Positions 11,653-24,100 of a stretch of 64,000 nucleotides of DNA are shown piece after piece. The position numbers and the translations under genes are program-made. The notes under the pieces are model-generated. The model was not told the DNA's origin. It saw only the letters and a program-made list of their open reading frames with translations, and did no database searches. This DNA is from Daphnia pulex (taxonomy: Eukaryota > Arthropoda > Branchiopoda > Diplostraca > Daphniidae), in assembly GCF_021134715.1 (NCBI RefSeq), contig NC_060025.1, positions 434,001 through 498,000 on the forward strand. Direction: 5' to 3'. The stretch's first letter is position 1, and every line of letters begins with the position of its first letter.

Positions 11653-14587
11653 GGTCTTCCTCAACGTCGAGTTCCTGTTTAAAATAAATTTAAAATAATT
11701 AATTTTAAATTAAATGAAAAACACAAATTAATAAATAATCAACACACCGATTCTCATGAATGTCATAATCAAATTTCATTTTTTATCTAAATTTACACCT
11801 TTGGGATAACAATCGAAATAGTCCCAAGTTGTAACCGTGTGGGTGTGCAGCCAACGACTGAGCAACTTGGCACTGATTTGCCCAGACTTATCCACCACTC
11901 ACAATTGGACACAGTAACCCGAGATATTTCCCATAACCGGTCCAAACTTCTTCTTTTTCGTCGCTCTCAAAAATAGTCTCTCAATTGTGTTGTACCATCG
12001 GTCCAACACGTGGGATCGAAGGATTCCATTTCAAGGATAGGCACGTGGACACTAAACGGGAAAAAAGAACTACAACTAGAACACACACGAAATAAAAGTT
12101 TTATCACTATGGCAATGACTCTTTGGGCCATAGCAACCGTCATCGGTTGTGGACCCCCAGGTGTTGGCTCGTCGCCCGTTGCTACGCGGTTTCAATTTTT
12201 CGCAATCTTATACGATGATCCCGTATGTGTCAAATTAAAAAAAACAACATCAAAACTTGTTTTCACTGGGCACTGCCCTTTGATTCTATCCATATGTAAA
12301 CGTTAACCACAACACTAGACGGGAGAAGATAACAGTGTTGACAAAATCATGGACCTGTCAAATTTTCAGGCATCACCTGGTCTGGTCTCCTAATAATCTA
12401 CAGTTACACAAATCAAACGGGAAATGGAATAAAATTTTTACCTGAAATCGTTCATAAACCTGCCGACATTTTCCTTTGGCGTAATAATAACTACGACTGA
12501 ACTGAGACCACCACCCCGCTACACACGGTGTGTGTATGTGCATCGATCCAAAGGATCACGCCACTTTCAGTTCTCTATTCTCATTGGTCCGACACACACA
12601 CACACATCAGCCGGTGTGTGACGCACAGCGTTGCCAGTCACACCCAAAATGGCTTCTTTCGTCATAGAGACTCTTCTTCTTCCTTCCTCTCTCCCGTCTT
12701 TTATTCAGGTGAAAGCTTTACAAAACATTACCCAGACAACTAAAAAAGATATCGCCGAATAAGATTAAGCCTTCCTGTTGACTCAACGTCAGATAAGTTT
12801 CAAGTGATAAAGCAGAAAAAAGTACTATTGCACTCGACTGTGTGTGTGTGCTACTCATCGTTACAATAAACAGGTGTTTTTCGAAAAGAATAGGAAAATG
12901 GTGGCGTCACGTGACTGGCCTCGATTTCTTCTAGCCGAGTCTCTCTTTTTCTCTCTCTCTCTCTCTCACAATTGGAAAGTAGGACCGAATAACTTGAGTG
13001 GACCTGTTTCTTTTTTTTTTTCCACCCGTCGTTTCTACGTACTTCACTTTGCTGCTGCTAATTGACAGTAGGATAGATTAATATTATGTAGGTGGGTGAA
13101 CTTACGTTAAAGGGGAATCGCGATGGTACGAATGCCGCGACATCTTTGAGCTCAAATTGCAAACGTTTTCAATCAAAATGAATGAAAATAACAAAAATCC
13201 AGAGTCACACACTAAATGGTCCACTGCGGAATATAAAGAGTCAAGTCCGTTTTTGTTTGAACGAAAATGGTCGCCACAAAATAATAAACGCACTTTTTGA
13301 ATTTAGAAAAACACCTGCATTGGAAATAATAATCAACTTTTTCTTTTGCTTTTAAAAATTCGATCACAGAGTCAACAGCTCTGTCCGAGTAGGGCCACTC
13401 GAATGAGAAGAGTTTGGCTAGGTAACGGTGATTTTCCCTTCTTGTCTATCGCTGCTGCTGCTGCTGTAGTCTCCCATCGGCGCGTGAAAGTTTCCTCCCA
13501 CCTGGAAATTTTGGCGGTGGCGCTGCTGGCGCATTTACCTGTGACTGCCAAGCCCCTCTCACAGTCCGTTTTCCCTTCTTCGACGATTTCCAAAAACAGA
13601 TTCTTCCCTTTCCCAAAAATAAAAGAAGACAAATCTTTTCGATTTTTTCTTTAAGGGTAAAAAGGCCTTCAAAAATGTCCAGGTCTAAAAGAGAAATATA
13701 AACAGGTTCCTCCCAAGGGTTGTTGTTTGGTGACCCCCCCAGAAAAACACACAAATTTGGTTTCAAAAAAATTCCCACTCACATTTAAACCCCCAAAAAA
13801 TAAGGTTGAATGACCCGATACAACTTATTTTTTCTTTCAAGAGGGGGGATGATGTTGTTCATCTAAAACTTGGCAAAAGTAGGTTGAATCCGGGTCAAAA
13901 TAGGTCACGATTTTTTGTGCGGCTGGTCGGTTGCACACACAGTATACACGTCCGCCAGTGAAAGTGGTCCGTCCTTGACGCGTCTCGGATTGTAACACAG
14001 GTAGAAAAGGTGGGCACGCCAGAGAGCTCTCTCCGGCCGCAGACGACGAGCTTTTCTCTTATGGCCATTTAATTTCAAGGACTTTCTTCTTCTTCTTCTA
14101 CCAAGTCTCGACATATCCGGCCTTAAATTATCTCATTCACGAAGAAAGTTGTGTGTTTCTCGAAAAAGTGACAGCTGGTATAACACATTGGACGGGATAA
14201 TCCGTATCAATGGCTTAAAACCGATTTGAATTTAGAGGGTTAGAAAAAAATAATAATCCAAGGCCATGGTTACTATAATATCAACAAAAGAGATGACCTC
14301 TGTGGACTGGAGCCGGAAATGTGTCCACACTTGAAACGCAGTTGCGTCTTGTAATGTAAAAGATGAAAAATCCCTTCGGGCCGGGATTTTTTAAAACAAT
14401 TTAAGTCTAATATTAATATTTTAAAAAGAATGACCAAGTTGGTTTTTACACAATATCCTGTTGGGGAAAACCCTCTGTTTTACGGAGCCTGGTACGAAAT
14501 TCATTTTAATAGCAACGGGGAAGCTCTAAAGAAAGAAAAATTCCCCCAAGTGATTATAGGTAAATGACCCTCTTTCGTGTGTATCAC
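11653..14587. other. 5' intron and alternative 5' exon region of the MID1IP1/Spot14 gene
   Basis: This is the inferred intron between the coding exon and the upstream exon at 14588. On the minus strand a TTTCAG|GTAAAA junction near 12441 marks a possible non-coding first exon with CA and GT runs behind it (12527-12610), so a second promoter near 12.5 kb is likely. CT runs lie at about 12943-12966. No other gene is supported; an Arg/Lys-rich frame at 13905-14114 looks accidental. Confidence 0.4.
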
Positions 14588-14664
14588 CTGTCACGATCAG
14601 AGTTATCCATGGGATCGACGCAGGAAGCGGCACGACGTAGCAGTCGTATTTCTTGACTGATCAT
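14588..14664 (-). CDS. Probable alternative first coding exon of the MID1IP1/Spot14 gene
   Basis: The ATG at 14664 opens a frame for 25 residues beginning MISQEIRLLRRAASCVDP and ending at a good donor (ACAG|GTGATA). Spliced to the acceptor at 11674 it stays in frame, adds Arg-Asn-Ser-Thr-Leu-Arg-Lys-Thr, and runs into the Met of the main exon. A polypyrimidine acceptor (ATTTAG) precedes it at 14678, so it may itself be internal. In-frame joining across a 2.9-kb intron is the main support. The peptide has no recognised domain, and transcript data are absent. Confidence 0.5.
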
Positions 14665-14680
14665 CTTTTCGTGATTCCTA

Positions 14681-17600
14681 AATGAATAAAAAGAAAACAA
14701 AAATTTTCATCAGCAGGTGTGTGTGTTGTTGCTACGTAAAAATACAGAAACGAAAAATGTTCCAACTGATGCAAGAGTCTGAATCGATATGAAACATTTT
14801 GTGGCTTCCCCCCCATCATGGCGGAAGAAGGAAGCTGGCAACGTGACAAAAGAGGGTGATTGGACGAGACCAAGTTGAGCACGTGATGCACACGAGTATC
14901 GATCTTATTATTAGCTGCAAGAAAGTGAACATTTCTCAGCTGGGGGGTGAATAATTCGACGAAAAAATTATGATTATACAAAACACTGGAATGTATAGGG
15001 CCTGGAGAAGAGAAAAAAGAAAAAAATTTAGGCAATGATATCTAGCTGATGGCTGCGAGGCTTTAACACCCTCGTTTGCCCGTGAGGAAGGAAAAAGAGA
15101 TGAAAATGGATGGACATACAAGGTAATGGAATGAATGAATTTTTTCGTTTTTCAAAGACAACAACGTCGATCCACCACCTGGAATGCTCTTGGCGGAAGG
15201 TTGAAGTTGAAAACGGCCAGCAGGAATTATATTCAAAAGTCTAGGAAAGGAGAGAGAGATGGAACCTTGACCTACTCTCACACTTCGATTTCTTTTCTCT
15301 CTCTCTCTCTCACGTATACATTTTGAATGTGAACACTCCTCCGAGTATAAAATCTAATCCAGACAACAACACACTAACATGGCGAAATTAGGTCAGATGA
15401 TTACCTAGGTATAGCCAGTTCACAGGGTCTCTCAGCTGCTGATTTTTTCGGTCAGCCCAGACAGTCTGACGGCCACACTCGGTTGTTATTTGGCAAGTTT
15501 TACGTGGGCTTCTGCTGACGCCGGTCGTTTGCCTTAGTGGAAAACAAAAGAAAAAATGCCGTTGCTACTCACACACACACATGTATCAGTTTGGGCTGCA
15601 GCTTTGGACTCACACACAGCTGATGGGGGGGAGGGCGAGAGATTCCGCCATTCTCCCGCTCTACATTTGCGCCGATGCCGATACTAGAATTTTTATTTTC
15701 TTTCTTCTTCTTCTAATATCGACCGCATCTTGAACGCCATCTAACGGTCATTTCATGTTTTAGTTTAGTTCTCTTTGTCGCCGCTAGATGACGAATGATT
15801 AAAGACGATACGTAATGGTCGTTTAATTTCGATGTCGTCACGCTTATTCCGGCCATCCGAAACGGGTCCATCGTCTAGTCCTAATAAGTTTTCACGGCGG
15901 TGACCACACATCACCTGCGGGCAGAGGTTGCCTTTTTGACCTCATTCGATGGAAAAAGACACGAAAACATATCTCAAATGAGGATATGTTTCAGATAAAC
16001 GATGACCTGTAACCTATATTTAAAAAGCTCAGCATGCATGCCGTCGAGACTGCTTTTCTCCAGTTCAAACTGTTCCTGCCGAGTTCAGTTTAAAGGGCTT
16101 TCTTTATGGCGATGCCTTCAACAAGACTTTGGCACCGTTTTAATGTTGACTACTTTCAGACTTCTGGTTTGCTGCTGCTGGTTGAAATTGACTGGGCCAA
16201 CAGGTCACCAGTGAAAGTACCGTATTGTGTGCAAGATTTTCATTCACGAACAACATACCAAGACACGGCCATCAACCATCGGGTAAACTGGAAACACCAG
16301 CTTTCTTCTCACGAATCTCGCCATTTACATATTACTTTCACCTTATGCTGCTGACAACGTGAAACTCGATCTTCCTCCATGACATTTCTTGTTATTATTA
16401 TGTGGAATGAATCGAAACCGACACAATCCAATGCTTTTGTTTTCTTCTTTTTCTACTTCATTTCACTCACGACTTGTTTTTTTGATTTCCAGATTGCCAT
16501 TTTCCCCACCACAACGGCACAAATGCCCCGTTTTTGGATGTTTCGTGAAATGCTGCACTGTACATATATGAAGACATTGAAACAGCAGAGTTTTCCCATA
16601 TAACGGTATACGTATGTATAATCGGTCGGCAGACAGCCAGGAAGTTTTTCAAAAGTTCTCGTTCTTCATGTTTTATATGGACATTGTGCGTTTGTTTTTA
16701 CCCAAACGTGATACATTAAATGATGCTGAACCGGTTGAAATGTGCCAACATTTTTGGCCAGTTAAATGGCCACGGGTGTGGTTATTCGCATATACATTTT
16801 TGGGGATCTCAAAATCTGCCGAGTCATTTTGCTGATGCTTTCTTATTGTAAAGATTATCACAAGGAAGTTTCGTGAACATTATCGCGTGATCATTTCTGG
16901 GCTCCAGGCTTTTTAAAATTAATTGCTGCATATTAGCAATATGCTAGTATTCCGTTATGATGAACTATTTATAGCATTTACGCAACTACTCTTGCAGTAA
17001 TAATATTTTCCGTTCACTTGAACTTTTATGCAAATGTCCCGTACTACAGATCTGCCAGCAGTTATAAATCATTTTCATATAACATCGATCCATCATCGTG
17101 GCTTAGTAGGCTCTATATTTATGCCAATTATCTCGTTGCTTTTGACTTGCAACAGACCTTCGTAACGTTTTGGATATTTGTTACCTTTTTTTTTTTGAAA
17201 TATTCTTAACCTAATTAACTTTCTTTGTCCATGGAAATGTGGCTCTAAATGGCACATTCACGCCATGAGAAAAGGAAAGTTATTGTTTCTGGTAACATGT
17301 TGTGTTGACAATGAAATAGATTGTCGTATTTCTCAACGTTGCACTGATGGGCGACATTATATGCAGTAAGCTTTTAATTGTCATGACAACTCAAAGATAC
17401 ACAAATAATAAGCGTAATTGCCATTAACTAATTGCAGATCAATTCTCTGAAGAATATCTGCTGTCCTTCAACACACAAAACAAGGTCAGAATTCTACGTA
17501 TTAGCTTTTGCGCACTGCAATTTATATGTTGTACCAATTCATTGATTGCGTTGCACTCGTATAATAATGCCCTACTCACCTGTCTAGACAAATTATTCTA

Positions 17601-17711
17601 GGTATGACATCTTGATTGATTTAAGTGATTCATTTCCAACATTCACACCAGGATCGGCAAACGAGAAAAATGCCGTTGCATCGCAGTTGGATGCACAGTT
17701 TGTAAAACACC
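14681..17711. other. Intergenic region upstream of MID1IP1/Spot14 and of the gustatory receptor
   Basis: About 3 kb with no supported gene. It should contain the far promoter of the minus-strand MID1IP1/Spot14 gene and the promoter of the plus-strand receptor. CT runs occur at about 15294-15311 and a CTCF-like core (CGCCATCTA) at 15735-15743. Short open frames at 16.0-16.9 kb have no splice support or known domain. Confidence 0.4.
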
Positions 17712-19218
17712 ATGGGTCTAGAACGTTTAAACATTTTATTCTTTTTGATTAACGCCACTGGCATGTTGCCCTACCGAATGATATTGGATAATAAGAAAAA
17801 GAAACGATTCGAACGCTTCGATATCGGATGGCGTCACCCGGTTACATGGTGGTTTGTAGTCGTTTTAATCATCCAACTCATTTATACACCTTACATTACC
17901 ACCATGTCAGTTCTAAGAGAAATTTCCGGAAGTAAAAATGAGTCTGTCATCTACATAACAGCTACAGTTTTGTGGGTCATTTGTTACGGAATAGTCAAAC
18001 TTATTCCTACTATCCTTCTCTTCCGCGTTGGGGGCTTTATAACGGCATTAACTGATCTGAAGAAAGTCGATCGAATTCTCGACAAGATTCCAAACAATCA
18101 ATGTTCTAGTAGACAGCGCACAGTTATTGGATTTGCATGTGCAATCATTGTGGTGAGTAAAATGTTTAAAAAATTATCTCATATATGTAACTGATTTTCT
18201 TAATCAAAGTAAACTCTATTATACAGATGGTGAGTGGGCAGATTTGCGCCAGTTATAGGACGTTCTCTCTGGCTGAGAAGACCGAAATATTACGTTTATT
18301 CTTCGATTTCTTCGCCGATTTTATAACATCACTTCAGTTTTTTACATGGCTTCTTTTGATCCATTTAACTTATTACAACATCGCTCATCGTATTGCCATT
18401 CTGGCACATTTCCTTGGTGATGACCAAGAGCCTATCCGAGGTGGAAAGAAGATTACTGTCGTTCCAGTAAAGGCTATTACTATCGGACCCGACACTGGGC
18501 AACTAAGCTTCCGTCTCCAGAAAGTCGACTACGTATTCGATCGATTGGCTAAGACGTGCAATCAACTCAAATGCGTTTTCTCATTCCCAGCTCTTTTAAT
18601 TCTTTTGACAACATTTTTAAGTTGTACCATCAACATTTTTCTGTTGTTGCATTATTTCATTCAGCCGACTTCAGTACACAACAATATTTTACTCTATTTG
18701 GTCTTGTTAACCAATGAAATTGGTATGGCTTTGGTAGTTGTTGTATCTGCTGGTTTGCCCGCTCAGGAGGTATTTTAAAATTAATTTCTTTTACTAATTT
18801 TAAACTGCTTATATTTGTTTTATGATTGAAAATAGGTTAAACGACTCCGGGGTAAATTTCTGCGACTTTCAACGAAGGAGATTGATTTAAATGACGAAGC
18901 ACAGGTATTAATTAATATTTTGCATTATTAAAAAGACATTCGACTTATATTTTTTTGTCCTATTCAAGTGCGCTGCCATTGTAATGGCGTTGTCGGAAGA
19001 ACGAGTTCAATTGTCAGCCGGAGGGTTAATGCCCATCGGGAAAGAATTGCTCCCCTCTGTAACTCCTAAACATACAAATCATTTTTAAAAGCTGCACATT
19101 AAAGCGATGATTTATTATTACATTATAGCTAACGGCAACGGTCATCACTTATTTGGTCATCCTGCTGCAGAACGCAATCCACAAGAAAGCGATCCAAGAC
19201 AAGGGAACAGCAGTATAA
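17712..19218 (+). CDS. Gustatory receptor (arthropod Gr family, seven membrane segments)
   Basis: Arthropod Gr proteins are ligand-gated cation channels in chemosensory neuron membranes. Five exons join in phase 0: 17712-18152, 18227-18769, 18836-18904, 18969-19058, 19129-19218, giving 410 residues, the usual family length. Several hydrophobic segments are visible, such as WWFVVVLIIQLIY in exon 1, and LLILLTTFLSCTINIFLLL and ILLYLVLLTNEIGMALVVVV in exon 2. The short C-terminal exons are typical, and the last carries the family signature TYLVILLQ (TYhhhhhQ), followed by a basic tail. The ATG is the first in an open exon, and the N-terminus begins with a cytosolic segment as expected. No frameshift or stop was found, so it looks functional. 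It stands alone, with no second Gr in the window. The ligand cannot be inferred. Confidence 0.92.
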
Positions 19219-20105
19219 ACAGATGAGCATCAAAATACCCTAAATGTTTAATGGTGTACCAAAGAAAGGTGTGTATTTCTCGCAATATACAAATCACGAA
19301 GGCAAATCAAAGAACAAACACAACTCAACAGGATACTTTCAGATAACGCACTTACACACACACACCTTGTCCCCTGTTCTTTGTCGGATTTTTAAAACAA
19401 AAACTCTGTTTCCATTTGATGACATATACAATAAAGATGTATAACACAATTATGATGTCGACGTGGGGGGGCTTGGGTTTTGGTTGTCAAAAGTTTGATC
19501 AAAAATCAAAATTCTGTACAGACACGATCACACACACACATACACACGATGCGTCTTGTTAACAAATAACGTGAACAACAGTGCACATTCTATTGATTTT
19601 TAAAAAATGAATCTTCGAAGAAATGAAAAAAAGGGGGGAAATTCTCTTTGTCTATTTTCACCATCACTTCCATCCTTCGATAGTCAACAGCGTCACACCT
19701 ATTTACAAAACACGGGAGAAAGTGCCAACATGCGAACGATGGCCGATATAACACATAACTCGACGACACTCAACATTTACCTTTCAGGCGGGTGGTGATT
19801 TTTAAAAATAAAACAATCAACCGATGTGTTTATCAACTAGCAAATTTCCGATTATTTTTATCGATTTCAAACAGGGAAAAAAAAAAACAAACAAAAATGT
19901 CTGATTGATTGGCTTTCACGAACTGTAAAGGTCTAACCGTTTTCGAAACAAAATTTTCTTAATATAAAACACAATGTTCAAGCTTAGTCCAATTTCAAGC
20001 GCATCTAAATGGCGAAGGCCTGTAAGAGCCAAACGAGAAAAAAGAAATGTAAATTTATATATCAGATATGAAATTTGGGGACATCAGGATGACTCTAAAC
20101 TTTTC
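19219..20105. other. Convergent 3' flanks of the gustatory receptor and CECR2 genes
   Basis: The plus-strand receptor and the minus-strand CECR2 gene end facing each other, so this segment should hold both 3' untranslated regions. AATAAA-type signals occur on both strands, for example near 19429 (plus). CA runs and A-rich stretches are present. No coding frame is supported. Confidence 0.45.
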
Positions 20106-21153
20106 TTAGAGCCAACCCTGGAAGGGCTGCTGTCCGAGGCTGAGACCCGACGAAAAAGTGGGAGGGTATGCGGCGGGCGAACCCAACAAACCCGGTTGAT
20201 GGAGCATCATTGACGGATGATGGGGATTCCTCAATAACAATTCTTCCTGTTGGCGATGCTGCTGCAGTAATTGCTGGTAGAGAGCTGACGATTGCGCGTG
20301 CTCGGCCAGCGGATGGTGCGGGTGAGGAGGAGGCGGTTGGAAATCGCCAAAGGCAGGCGCCATATTCAATCCGGCTGCCCCTGGCCCAAAGTGATGATTT
20401 CCGGATGCTGCGGCATATTGGTGATGGGCAGATAAGGAGGACCCTTGATGTGCCGGTGGTGGAAGAGAAGATGGGGCCGATGACGGGGCCTGCGAAGCCC
20501 CTCGATGCCTCTCGTAAAGTGAAGCTGAAAGGGCGTCATTTGCCGCAACGTTAGTACCAGCTGCGCCAGCCACCGTCGACGGGGCTAGTCCTTGAACGTT
20601 GTAATTAAACGCGCTGCCGGGAGCGGGGGCCGGAGCGGTTTCGACCGCCGCCGCAGCCGCCGCCGATCGAGATTTTTCTCTCGATTGAGAATTCCGCGAC
20701 TGCGGTACACTTGCATTGGGTTGTTGCTGCTGCTGCTGCGGTCGACTTGGCGCTGGAGCCGAGGGTAGACTATTTTCCAGCGACAAATTCGGAGCCCACG
20801 GAGGAGTTGGACGCGACAAGGGATTCCGGCCAAACATACTCGGATTGCCAGCCAATGGATCCAGCCCGCTAAACAGTAAACTGCCACCCATGTGATGATG
20901 GTGGTGGTGTGGATCATAGCCCAAACTGGATGGAAACGGATTACTTCCAGATGCGGCTCGCCCGTAGTTAGTGTTGGAGGTAGTCACAGCCGGAGTATTG
21001 GCTGGAACCTGTTCCGGCCGGGTATTCCACATGAAATTGTGATTACCTGGCTCAAAATTGTTCAGCCCTGCTGCGTGATGAAACACTTGACTTGGTCGAG
21101 TTTGTGGCTGCTGAGGGGCTTGTTGATGCGAAGCTTGTTGTTGTTGTTGTTGC

Positions 21154-21188
<35 letters not shown>

Positions 21189-24100
21189 ATGTTGTTGCTG
21201 AGACTGAGGTTGTGGCGGGTGATGCTGTTGTTGCGGCTGCTGAGTAGGCTGCGGTTGGCTTCGGTATGCCGGATTAGCCTGGGCGTAAAATACACCCGAC
21301 TGGTTTGAGTAAGCAGCGGCAGCAGCAGCGGCAGCGGCGGCTGCATTGTTGTAGGTCATCATGTGAGACGGAGGGTCCTGCAAGTTGCCACCGGAAGATC
21401 GGCTGGATGAAACAGAAGTGGCCGCACTTTGCGTCATTTGTGATCCAGCGAAAGCAGGACTGGACGAAACTAAACTGCCCGTCCGTTCAGTTGATGACGC
21501 AGCTGATACAGATTGGGATGGATAAGAATATCCCATATTGGTCGTCATGGGATTTGGGAATGACTGTTGTTGTTGCTGTTGTTGCTGCTGCTGCTGGACA
21601 TGACTTCGTTTTGACTGGTGTTGATGATGTTGATGCTGCTGCTGTTGTTGTTGCTGTTGTTGCTGCTGCTGCTGTTGGTGGTGGTGCTGGGTCTGGCTAA
21701 CCTGTGGTTGCGTAACCTCAGAATTGGGCGGATGTGGAGCTACTGTACCAGCTGGAATGCGAGCCACAATCTGCGACAAACTTGCCAGATTGCCCGGTAA
21801 AGGATTGACCACATTTGGACCATAATGTGAATACTGGTTGTATTGACCGAGATTAGGTTGTGTTTCTTGTTGTTGTTGCTGCTGCTGTTGGTGCTGTACT
21901 TGTTGCGGTGGTGGCTGAGGTTGTTGTTGCTGCGGTGGTGCGTGATGGACCGGATGCCCTGAACGTACACTCGAATAATCAGCAGGGCTAAAATTACTAA
22001 AATTGGCCTGTGGTTGGTTCATCATGCGAGGGTCGTGCACCTGGGGGCCAGGCTGACGATTGGCGTGAATCGGTGTAGGAGTAACAATTGGGCTGGGCGA
22101 CACGTGTGACAGAGCGGGAGTAGATCTCTTCTTCAATGGATACGATTCCGTTTGTTTTTCCGGTTCAACAACTAACCTATGACTAGTTTCTGATTGGAAA
22201 GCTGGTTGCGTTGGGGCTGGCTGTGGTTGAATGGTCTGCTGCTGCTGCTGTTGTTGTTGCTGTTGCGGCGGCGGCTGTTGTTGTTGTGGCTGTTGATGAT
22301 GCGGCGGTTCCATCACGGGTGGTCTAGTCGGTTCACTATGCAGGGCATGATCATTAGGAGAATTGGGTCCTGTTCCACTACTGTTACTGTGACAGCTGGG
22401 ACTTTTGACGTGGCTGGGCGAGGCTCCTTTCAGAGCTTGCATATCTTGATAGAAACCCACTTTAATGGGATGCAGAGGCACCGAAGGGCTGAACGATTGA
22501 GTTTCGGGTGTTAGTGGAGATCGAATTGCGGGGTTATCAGCAGCCGAGTAGCGACTGTTGGGCCCACCCCAACCACCTCCTGGTGTTGAAGGCGATTTGA
22601 TGCTTTCAGCCGATGCTGGTGAGTTGAGACTGCCTAAACTGTCAACCGGGCTTGAAGGATCCATCAAGTGTCGGCTCTCTTCGGCTGCACTGTCCTCATT
22701 CATCACTTCCTTGACAGTGGAAACCGCCTCCAATCGCCCACTCGGCGGATCTTTTTTCTCCAATCTCGCGTACCAGGGTAAGTCTTTATTGCCTTCCTGA
22801 TGTTGTCCTATTCCTTTTTTGACAGGTGGAGCCTGAGTTCTAGTTTCTTGAGTTTCTGACATTTGTCGCTTGATAGGATTTTTGGGGGCTCCGAAAGCTT
22901 TGAACCAAGCCGATAAATTCGGAGTGGCACTATGTTTCACTTCCACTACAGGTTCGACAACTTTGGGTTCGGCAACTTCTGCAGGCTCCTCCACCGGTTT
23001 CTCCTGCTCGGCTTGTTTGGCGGTTTCTTCAACTTCCACTGGATCTTTTTCTTCTAGAGTTCGATTCGAGCCTATTTCACTCAACAAAACCGTTCCCAAA
23101 CTCAACTGAGCTTTCTGGATAGTTTCAGTTTGTTTTTGGAGAGCACTGCTTCTGCTTTCTTTAATTTTGGCTATCACAGAACTTAATTTGGATTCATCCG
23201 GGCGGCTTACTTTCGAGACTTTGGATTTGCCGCCAGGTTGAAGACGATCAAACGGCTTGCGAGCAGGTTTTTCCTTCTCCTTTGCCGCAGTGGTGACGGT
23301 TTTCCCATTGTCCCCCGGTGGAAGTGGAGGTGGTGTTGGAGGTGATTCCTTGCCCGCTTTATCACACGGAGATTCAAAAAGGCTGTCCATTAATTTGTCT
23401 TTTTTCAACTTCTTCTTTTTGCGTTTCATTAGCATGTCGCGTTCCTCTTTGCTCTCGGCTGGCAATCGACCTTTACTTGCAAGAATGAGTAACCCCTTCT
23501 TTTTGTGCTGAACAGACTTGTTCTTTTTGGGAGGTTTTAAAGGGGATGAAGATTCCGTCTTGCCTTTTCCTTGTTTCCGGTATTCTTCCTCCACACTCTC
23601 GGAAAGTGTCTCAAACTCTTCTGGAGTCACTTTTTCACCCGATGAGCTGTTACCAGAAGAGTATTCTGGGAATTTTGGAGTATCGTCGAGCCACTTTTTC
23701 ATATCCTTGAAGAGAAAAATAAAATTATTATTAAAAGCCAATTACAATTTTATAAGAAAATATTTTACCTTAAGTGTTTGTTCCGTTGCAGCTGCCAGTG
23801 CGTTAAGTGCATCGAGATTTCGACCCCCAGCAACAGGAGGTTTCTTTGTTTTACCTTTCTTTTTGTCAACCTTTTCCTAACGATAGAACGTGTTAACATT
23901 AGAACATTTGAGCGAGTAACAAAGTAAAAATGTACGTACTTTAGATTTGTTTGCTTTTCGCATCTTTAACTCAGCCTCGGAGGAATCGGGTGATGGAGTG
24001 TCCCAGACATCCTCAGTTTTCAGCTTGACTTTACTGGCTGCTGCTGCTGTTGTCGATTTGGGATTAGATCGATTTCCTGATCCAGAAAAGGCTTGAGCCA

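Noticed and set aside
13905..14114. Arg/Lys-rich frame
   Set aside because: The basic composition comes from a TTC-type run on the other strand; there is no start context or splice support.
20168..23880. Many plus-strand frames rich in Leu, Val and Ala opposite CECR2
   Set aside because: They are antisense shadows of the Gln-rich minus-strand exon.
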